Shown here piece after piece: positions 31,621 to 37,182 of a stretch of DNA of 37,182 nucleotides. The DNA comes from Streptomyces africanus (GTDB taxonomy: Bacteria > Actinomycetota > Actinomycetes > Streptomycetales > Streptomycetaceae), in NCBI RefSeq assembly GCF_002150735.1, contig NZ_MUKA01000189.1, positions 1-37,182 of the forward strand, read 5' to 3'. Both the position numbers and the translations under genes were made by a program. The notes under the pieces were generated by a model that worked only from the letters and a program-made list of their open reading frames with translations, had not been told where the DNA came from and did no database searches. Numbering within the stretch: position 1 is the first letter of the stretch; the number at the start of each line of letters is the position of its first letter.

Positions 31621-32348
31621 CAGCACTGGGATTTCTCTACCCGGGCCACTCCGCCGAGGACGACTATCCGCGTATCGAGCAGTTGCTCGGCAGCGACATC
31701 CGGGTGGACCTGGTGCACACCGACATCGGCGAGGACGCGCACCGGGTGGACGCCCTGCTGGAGATGGGCTCGGCCGGACGGCTCGCGGCGGGCGTCCAGG
31801 AACTGCGGCACGCCGGAGCGGAGGCCGTGGTGTGGGCCTGCACCAGCGGCAGCTTCGTCTACGGCTGGGACGGCGCCCAGGACCAGGTGCGCGCCCTGGC
31901 GCAGACGGCCGGCATGCCGGCCTCCTCGACGTCCTTCGCCTTCGTGCACGCGGTACGGGAGCTGGGGGCGCGCCGGGTCGCGATCGGCGCGACCTACCCG
32001 GACGACGTGGCGCAGTTGTTCGCCGAGTTTCTGCGGGCGGACGGCGTCGAGGTCGTCTCCACCAAGAGCTCCGGCATCATCACGGCCGCCGAGGTCGGCA
32101 CCTGGGGCGAGGCGGAACTCCTCGCCCTGGCCCGGCACTCCGACCACCCCGAGGCCGACGCCCTCCTCCTGCCCGACACGGCCCTGCACACGGCGGCGCA
32201 CATCCCGGCCCTGGAGAAGGAGCTCGGCAAGCCGGTCCTCACCGCCAACCAGGTCACGGTCTGGGAAGGCCTGCGCCTGGCGGACCGCCGCGTGAACGCG
32301 CCGGAACTGGGCGCCCTGTTCACCAGGGAGCCGCTCGTCCAGGCCTGA
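31617..32348 (+). CDS. Asp/Glu racemase-fold paralogue lacking the second catalytic Cys
   Basis: The protein has 243 residues. It aligns along its length with the preceding protein: WACTSGSF (Cys75) corresponds to YACTSGSF, and TANQVTVWEGLR to SANQVTMWAALR. Where the first protein has SCTNL, this one has PDTAL (Asp187), so the second catalytic cysteine is replaced. It may be a decarboxylase-like or non-racemising variant, a regulatory subunit, or the partner of a heteromer. It is translationally coupled to the upstream gene. Confidence 0.83.
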   Translation: MTALGFLYPGHSAEDDYPRIEQLLGSDIRVDLVHTDIGEDAHRVDALLEMGSAGRLAAGVQELRHAGAEAVVWACTSGSFVYGWDGAQDQVRALAQTAGMPASSTSFAFVHAVRELGARRVAIGATYPDDVAQLFAEFLRADGVEVVSTKSSGIITAAEVGTWGEAELLALARHSDHPEADALLLPDTALHTAAHIPALEKELGKPVLTANQVTVWEGLRLADRRVNAPELGALFTREPLVQA

Positions 32349-32439
32349 ACACGGGTGCCGATCTCGCCGCCTGCGCCCGGAATCGGTCCCACCTCTTCGG
32401 CGGGGCAGATCCGGGCATAGGGGGTGAACGGTCCGTACA

Positions 32440-32460
32440 GAGCTGAGGAACCCTCAACTC
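32440..32460 (+). terminator. Possible terminator after the isomerase pair
   Basis: gagctgagg-aac-cctcaactc is a 9-bp stem with one mismatch and a 3-nt loop, 91 bp after the second isomerase stop. There is no T-tract. Confidence 0.4.
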
Positions 32461-32569
32461 CGCCGTCCCACAGGGCGCTTGACTTGACCGAAAGCGCGTT
32501 CCCCTTCTGCTGTCCACCCCGTGCACACTGGCCACGTCCGCAGCCAGTCGTGCCGTGAAGGACTCCCCG

Positions 32570-32839
32570 ATGGCCGAAACGGGCCCGTTCAGATCCCCTG
32601 TAAGCGCTGTCCAGATGTCCGGGCGCCTGCTGTGCTGGAGCCTGGCCGCCGCGATGATCACCGCCGCCGTGGACGCCGTCCTCGGACCGCGGGCGGACTG
32701 GTGGGGTGCCGTGTGGTCCCTGCCCTGGTGGCTCGCCGGTGGAGCCGCCCTCGCGTGGATCGTGCTCCGCGTCCGCGAGAAGGCCGCCCGGCGGCCCCCG
32801 TACGGCGGAACGCAGAGCGACTGGGAGCGCGCGGCCTGA
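32570..32839 (+). CDS. Small two-TM membrane protein
   Basis: The protein has 89 residues; the ATG at 32570 is preferred over a GTG 15 bp upstream because gaagga sits 8 nt before it. Two hydrophobic segments (about 20-38 and 48-65) flank a short loop rich in Trp (RADWWGAVWSLPWWL). The tail is basic (RVREKAARRPP). I do not recognise the family. It stands alone between the isomerase pair and the flavin oxidoreductase. Confidence 0.6.
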   Translation: MAETGPFRSPVSAVQMSGRLLCWSLAAAMITAAVDAVLGPRADWWGAVWSLPWWLAGGAALAWIVLRVREKAARRPPYGGTQSDWERAA

Positions 32840-32929
32840 CCCCGCGGGCACCGTGCGGGAATAACCGGAGACAGTCCCCTGTTAAAGCCGGAACGACAGC
32901 ACACGGCCCACAGCAGGAGGCACCCCACC

Positions 32930-34021
32930 GTGGCGGCAGACGAGATACGCGGCGCAGCGCAGGGCAGCGCCCCCGTCCCCCTCTCCGTACTGGACCTGGT
33001 CACCGTAGGGGCCGGCCGCACCGCCTCCGACGCGCTGCGCACCAGCGTCGACCTGGCCCGCCTCGCCGAGTCCCGCGGCTTCCACCGCTACTGGGTCGCC
33101 GAGCACCACTCCATGCCCGGTGTGGCCTCGTCGTCCCCGGCCGTGATCCTCGCCCACCTCGCCGCCCACACCGGCCGCATCCGCCTCGGCTCGGGCGGCG
33201 TCATGCTGCCCAACCACGCCCCGCTCGTCATCGCCGAGCAGTTCGGGACGCTGGAGGCCATGGCCCCGGGCCGTGTCGACCTCGGGCTCGGCCGCGCCCC
33301 CGGCACGGACGGCGCCACGGCAGCGGCCCTGCGCCGCACCGAACGCCTGGGCGAGGGCGCCGACGACTTCCCCGAGCAGCTCGCCGAGCTGACCCGGTTC
33401 CTCGACGACGACTTCCCCGACGGGCATCCCTACCGCCGTATCCACGCCGTACCCGGGCCGATCCAGGCGACCAGCCCCGGCGGCGTGCAGTCCCCGCACC
33501 GCCCGCCGATCTGGCTGCTGGGCTCGTCCGGCTTCAGCGCCCGCCTCGCCGGTGTCCTCGGGCTGCCCTTCGCCTTCGCGCACCACTTCTCGGCGCAGAA
33601 CACCGTCCCGGCCCTGGACCTGTACCGGGAGTCCTTCCAGCCGTCCGCCGTGCTCGACGAGCCCTACGCCCTCATCGGCGTCTCCGCGCTCGCCGCCGAC
33701 GAGGAGAAGGAGGCCCGCCGGCAGGTCCTGGCCGCCGCCCTCAGCATGGTCCGGCTGCGCACCGGCCGCCCCGGCCTCGTGCCCAGCCCCGAGGAGGCGG
33801 AGGCCTACGCGTTCAGCCCGATGGAGCGCGACTTCGTCGACTCCTGGAACGCCAACGTCATCCACGGCACCCCGGACGAGGTCCGCTCCGGCCTGGACGA
33901 TCTGCAGAAGCGCACCGGCGCCGACGAGCTGATGATCACGGCCAACGCCCATGGCGGCGACGTACGCGTGCGCTCCTACGAACTCATCGCCGACGCCTAC
34001 GGGTTGCCGACACCCGCCTGA
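32930..34021 (+). CDS. LLM-class (luciferase-like) flavin-dependent oxidoreductase
   Basis: The protein has 363 residues from GTG 32930 with aggagg upstream. Family motifs are VPLSVLDLVTVGAGRT, ARLAESRGFHRYWVAEHHSMPGVASSSP, IRLGSGGVMLPNH, EAMAPGRVDLGLGRAPGTD and PPIWLLGSSGFSARLAGVLGLPFAFAHHF. This is the YhbW/MsnO8-like group using reduced FMN; the natural substrate is unknown. Its last 25 nt overlap the 3' end of the convergent GGDEF/EAL gene. Confidence 0.9.
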   Translation: MAADEIRGAAQGSAPVPLSVLDLVTVGAGRTASDALRTSVDLARLAESRGFHRYWVAEHHSMPGVASSSPAVILAHLAAHTGRIRLGSGGVMLPNHAPLVIAEQFGTLEAMAPGRVDLGLGRAPGTDGATAAALRRTERLGEGADDFPEQLAELTRFLDDDFPDGHPYRRIHAVPGPIQATSPGGVQSPHRPPIWLLGSSGFSARLAGVLGLPFAFAHHFSAQNTVPALDLYRESFQPSAVLDEPYALIGVSALAADEEKEARRQVLAAALSMVRLRTGRPGLVPSPEEAEAYAFSPMERDFVDSWNANVIHGTPDEVRSGLDDLQKRTGADELMITANAHGGDVRVRSYELIADAYGLPTPA

Positions 34022-35859
34022 ACGCCCGGCGTGCCCAGCAGCTCGGAGATACGATCCGGCGGCACCGGACGGGAGTAGAGCCAGCCCTGTCCGGTGTCGC
34101 AGCCGATGCGCCGCAGCCGGGTCGCCTGGTCCGAGGTCTCCACGCATTCGGCCGTGACGGTCAGACCCAGCCGGTGCGCGAGCTGGATCATCGCCTCGAC
34201 CACGACCTCGTCGGCCGGGTTCGGGCGGGTGGCCGTGCTGTCCCGGTCGTCGTACTGGAAGCCGCGGACGAAGGTGCCGTCCAGTTTCAGTACGGACACC
34301 GGCAGGCGGCTGAGGTAGGCCAGGTTCGAGTAGCCGGTGCCGAAGTCGTCGATGGCGATGCGCACGCCCATGTCGCTGAGGGCCTTCAGGGTCTGGAGCG
34401 GCCGGCCGGCCGAGCCCATCACCGCCGACTCGGTGAGCTCCAGCTGGAGCAGGTGCGGCGCGAGGCCCGTCTCGGCCAGGGTCTCCGCGACGTCCGCCAC
34501 CAGGTCGGAGTCCCAGACCTGACGCACCGCCACGTTCACGCTGACGAAGATCGGCGGCTCGTCGGGGTGGTCCAGCTGCCAGCGGCGGGCCTGCCCACAC
34601 GCTGTCCGCAGCACCCAGCGGCCCAGCGGAACGATCGAACCGTCCTCCTCCGCGAGTCCGATGAACCGATTCGGCGTCAGTACGCCGAACTGGGGATGGT
34701 TCCAGCGGATGAGCGCCTCGACCCCGTGCAGCCGGTCGTCCTCCATGCCGACCAGCGGCTGGTACTCCAGTTGGAACTCGCCCCGGTCGATGGCAGGCCG
34801 CAGCGTGGAGGCGAGGGCCTGGCGGGTCATGCGGTGGGCGTTGCGCTCCGGGTCGAACAGCGTCCAGCGGGACTTGCCGTCGGCCTTCGCCCAGTACAGC
34901 GTGGTGTCCGCCGCCTGCATCAGGGCGGTCGGGGTCGTCCCGGCCGCGTGCCGCTCCACCACGCCGATCGACGCCGAGACCGACAGCCGCTGCCCCAGGA
35001 CGTCGAACGGGTCCTGGATCGCCTCCAGCACCGACTCGGCGAGCTCGGCCAGTTGCTCGGTGCCCGTGGAGTCCTCGACGAGCAGCGCGAACTCGTCCCC
35101 GCCGAGCCGGGCCACCAGCGGGACGCTGGGCCGGGACCGCCCGGCCTCGTCCGCGCAGCGCGTGAGGCGCTCGGCGACGGCGGCCAGCAGCCGGTCGCCC
35201 ACGCGGTGGCCCAGGGTGTCGTTGATGGCCTTGAAGCCGTCCAGATCCAGGTAGCACAGCCCGATCCGGCCCGTGCCGCTCTGCTCGTACGACTCCGCCT
35301 CCAGCGCGGCCGACAGGCGTTCGAAGAACAGCGTGCGGTTGGGCAGCCGGGTCACCGGGTCGTGCATCTGCAAGTGCCGCAGCCGGGCCTGGAGTTGGCG
35401 GCGTGAGCTGATGTCGGCGACGGACAGCAGGACGGCCCGGTCCTCGGCGGGCAGCGGGGCGACCGTCACCTGCACCCACAGCGCATGTCCGTCCGGGTGC
35501 TTGAGCCGGCGTGTGCAGCGCAGCCGGGACTGCCGGCCGCGCAGCACCTCGCGGTACGCGTGCCAGGTGCGGGCGTCACCGGTGAGGTCGACCAGGTCGG
35601 CGGCGACGGTCCCGGCCAGATCGTCAGGCGGGGCGCCGAGCAGCGCGGCCAGCGAGTCGTTGGCGCTGACGACCATCCCCTCGCGGTCGACGACGGCCAT
35701 GGCGAGCGGGGCGGCCGTGAAGACGGAGCGGTAGGGCGCGGGCGCCGCAGGCTCGGTACGGGCAGGCGTATCGATCTCACTCTCTGTGACGACCGGCCGG
35801 TCCAGGTCTGCCGCGGGCGCCGGCCCTTCGGAGGTTCCGCTCACCGCTCGCTCCCGCAT
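33997..35859 (-). CDS. cdgA: PAS-GGDEF-EAL cyclic-di-GMP enzyme (CdgA-like)
   Basis: The protein has 620 residues. A disordered N-terminus (1-40) is followed by one PAS domain with PAC tail (about 43-155), the GGDEF domain with intact GGDEF (253-257) and substrate Asp in YLDLDGFK, and the EAL domain with EAL (381-383), DDFGTGYSNL (504 on) and AECVET. No RxxD inhibition site is found five residues before GGDEF. Both synthesis and breakdown of c-di-GMP are therefore possible. The architecture and neighbourhood agree with S. coelicolor CdgA (SCO2817, from memory), a BldD target controlling development. There is no TM segment, so it is cytosolic. The 3' end overlaps the flavin oxidoreductase gene. 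Confidence 0.88.
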   Translation of the reverse strand: MRERAVSGTSEGPAPAADLDRPVVTESEIDTPARTEPAAPAPYRSVFTAAPLAMAVVDREGMVVSANDSLAALLGAPPDDLAGTVAADLVDLTGDARTWHAYREVLRGRQSRLRCTRRLKHPDGHALWVQVTVAPLPAEDRAVLLSVADISSRRQLQARLRHLQMHDPVTRLPNRTLFFERLSAALEAESYEQSGTGRIGLCYLDLDGFKAINDTLGHRVGDRLLAAVAERLTRCADEAGRSRPSVPLVARLGGDEFALLVEDSTGTEQLAELAESVLEAIQDPFDVLGQRLSVSASIGVVERHAAGTTPTALMQAADTTLYWAKADGKSRWTLFDPERNAHRMTRQALASTLRPAIDRGEFQLEYQPLVGMEDDRLHGVEALIRWNHPQFGVLTPNRFIGLAEEDGSIVPLGRWVLRTACGQARRWQLDHPDEPPIFVSVNVAVRQVWDSDLVADVAETLAETGLAPHLLQLELTESAVMGSAGRPLQTLKALSDMGVRIAIDDFGTGYSNLAYLSRLPVSVLKLDGTFVRGFQYDDRDSTATRPNPADEVVVEAMIQLAHRLGLTVTAECVETSDQATRLRRIGCDTGQGWLYSRPVPPDRISELLGTPGVQAGVGNP

Positions 35860-35904
35860 GTATTCGATCTCTGTCCGTGCAGGAAAGGTCAGGAAAGTGT
35901 GCCG

Positions 35905-35933
35905 ATCATAGAGGCTGGCCCCAGGGCCTTCCA
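35905..35933 (-). promoter_or_regulatory. Candidate cdgA promoter
   Basis: On the minus strand, TGGAAG (35928-35933), 17-bp spacer, TATGAT (35905-35910). The -10 is strong and the -35 weak. The predicted start falls on a tandem aggaaag pair (35881-35887, 35891-35897) spaced by one helical turn. Confidence 0.4.
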
Positions 35934-36023
35934 GCCGGTGTCCAGTGTTCCGGACCAGTCCGCCCTTCTGCCAGATCGTTTCTGCTCACGACTGGACGGC
36001 TTCTTCAGGCCCCCGACCAGTTG

Positions 36024-36036
36024 TGACGTTCTGTGA
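36024..36036. promoter_or_regulatory. BldD-box-like site in the cdgA/protease intergenic region
   Basis: TGAC-gttct-GTGA fits the TNAC-N5-GTNA half-sites of the BldD consensus, but not its central CWG. It lies 165 bp upstream of cdgA and 131 bp upstream of the protease gene. The rest of the 307-bp intergenic region (35860-36166) holds no gene that I can see. Confidence 0.35.
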
Positions 36037-36166
36037 GTGGTTCGCGGGTGTCGACGTTCGCGATGTTTCGGCTTCTTCACCCGACTGGTGCAAGCAAACA
36101 GGACGCAGTACGACAAATCATCACAGGCTGGGTGCGGTGTCCCGCGAACCGTACCCGGAGGTCCCC

Positions 36167-37182
36167 GTGCCGCGTCAGTTCTCGCGCGCCCGACTGCGCA
36201 GCACCGCGGCCGTGTTCACCACCATGTCGGCGCTCGCCGCGACCTCCCTCGGCACCGGCCCGTCGGCCGCCGAGCCCGACTCGGCCGCGCCCTGCGCCCT
36301 GACCCGCACCGACGCCCACCACTCCGAGGGCCTGGACACCTGGAACGCCGCCTATCCGCGCCCGGCCCGGGCCCTGGACGCGGTCATGGTCTTCCTGTCC
36401 TTCCCGGACGCCCATCCGCTGACCACACCGCAGGAGCTGACCGCCGACCACTTCCCGGCCACCACCCGCTTCTTCGAACGCGCGTCCTACGGCCGCTTCA
36501 CCCTGCGCCCGCACCCGCTCGGGCACTGGATCCAGATGCCGCGGCCGTCCACCGCGTACGACATACAGCGCGACTGGAGCACCGCGGCGCGGTCCGCGTA
36601 TCTGCGGGACGCGCTCTCCGTGGCCGACCCCCAGGTCGACTTCTCCCGCTACGACGTCGTGTACTTCGTCGCCGACCCGGACGCGCCCGGTGTGGACTCC
36701 GACGCGACCAAGGTGGTCAACCTCACGAGTCCGATGCGGGCCGACGGCACCGATCTGCGCCGGGTCGTCACGGTGTTCGAGCAGCATCCGCCGGACCGGC
36801 TCGTCCTCGCCCATGAGACCGGGCACGTGTTCGACCTTCCCGACCTCTACCACCGGCCCGCGGACGGCAAGGGCGACTGGGACACGCACGTCGGCGACTG
36901 GGACCTGATGGGCAGCCAGTTCGGACTGGCGCCCGACCTGTTCGGCTGGCACAAGTGGAAGCTGGGCTGGCTGGGGCAGCGGCAGGTGCGGTGCGTGCAG
37001 GACGCCGGGCCCGCCCGGCTGACCCTGGAGCCGCTGGCGGCCGGGCCCGGGGTGCCGGTGGCGGGCGCCGCGGGGGCGCCGGCCTTCGGTCTCGGGCGGG
37101 GCACCAAGCTCGCCGTGTTGCGCACCGGCCGCGACAGCGTGCTCGCGTTCGAGGCGCGCGGGCCGGTGGGCAACGACGGCGA
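36167..37182 (+). CDS. Secreted M6-type metalloprotease, 3' end beyond window
   Basis: At least 338 residues are visible. The GTG at 36167 follows ggagg (36157-36161), and the frame is open to the window end. A signal peptide (about 1-35, ending PSAAEP) precedes an M6/immune-inhibitor-A-like domain. RPARALDAVMVFLSFPD begins the domain. HETGHVFDLPDLYH supplies the zinc motif HExxH plus the third ligand region. GDWDLMGSQFG is the Met-turn. It is an extracellular zinc endopeptidase; the substrate is unknown. It is divergent from cdgA, and the shared intergenic region has a BldD-like site. Confidence 0.85.
   Translation, partial: MPRQFSRARLRSTAAVFTTMSALAATSLGTGPSAAEPDSAAPCALTRTDAHHSEGLDTWNAAYPRPARALDAVMVFLSFPDAHPLTTPQELTADHFPATTRFFERASYGRFTLRPHPLGHWIQMPRPSTAYDIQRDWSTAARSAYLRDALSVADPQVDFSRYDVVYFVADPDAPGVDSDATKVVNLTSPMRADGTDLRRVVTVFEQHPPDRLVLAHETGHVFDLPDLYHRPADGKGDWDTHVGDWDLMGSQFGLAPDLFGWHKWKLGWLGQRQVRCVQDAGPARLTLEPLAAGPGVPVAGAAGAPAFGLGRGTKLAVLRTGRDSVLAFEARGPVGNDG

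Noticed and set aside
1..37182. CRISPR array, prophage or biosynthetic gene cluster
   Set aside because: No regularly spaced repeats, phage structural genes, or PKS/NRPS/terpene core enzymes were seen anywhere in the window.

Overview
The window is a segment of a Streptomyces chromosome, or that of a very close relative. GC content is very high, third codon positions are almost always G or C, GTG/TTG starts are used, and Streptomyces hallmark genes are present: the cslA-glxA pair, a GH6 'cslZ'-type endoglucanase, an AA10 LPMO with a DasR-type operator, a CdgA-like GGDEF/EAL protein and a class F sortase. The content resembles the S. coelicolor SCO2817-SCO2838 neighbourhood as I remember it. 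I could not check this against a database.

Layout. 1-477: 3' part of a class F sortase, with a perfect fold-back at the window edge. 812-1846: GH6 lipoprotein. 1847-6055 (minus): one-protein trypsin / nSTAND NTPase / TM / WD40 receptor-like protein. 6159-11213 (minus): coupled operon of ABC ATPase, ABC-2 permease and a secreted YncE-propeller/phosphoesterase. 11400-15343 (minus): glxA and cslA, the hyphal-tip glycan synthase and its copper-radical oxidase. 15669-16382: FadR-type GntR regulator. 16497-16570: tRNA-Lys(CTT). 16771-19851 (plus): secreted NlpC/P60-like protein with a PG-binding domain, SPFH/band-7 membrane protein, and AA10 LPMO. About 19834-21207: a solo-tnpB IS200/IS605-type element inserted into the last codons of the LPMO gene. 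21292-23491: small DUF3592-like membrane protein and an acyl-CoA ligase whose frame closes inside a second, identical tRNA-Lys (23457-23530).

23640-32348 reads as one catabolic locus. It has an IclR regulator, an Ehu-type polar solute importer (ehuBCDA order, every junction overlapping), a divergent DUF3830 gene, an amidase-signature hydrolase, a D-2-hydroxyacid dehydrogenase, and two coupled Asp/Glu-racemase/maleate-isomerase-fold proteins. One of these two has lost its second catalytic cysteine. A motif GTTAAC-N2-GG-TTGA occurs both before the IclR gene and in the divergent dehydrogenase/isomerase promoter, so it may be the regulator's operator. The pathway and its substrate are not ones I can name. 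This is my best candidate for an undescribed system.

32570-37182: small membrane protein, luciferase-like flavin oxidoreductase, PAS-GGDEF-EAL cyclic-di-GMP enzyme (convergent overlap), and a truncated secreted M6-type metalloprotease.

The GH6, cslA-glxA and LPMO genes probably act together on a cell-surface beta-glucan during hyphal growth and development. Here glxA and the GH6 gene are separated by about 9.5 kb carrying the ABC/phosphoesterase operon and the STAND gene. The STAND protein and the TnpB element are the conflict/mobile components.
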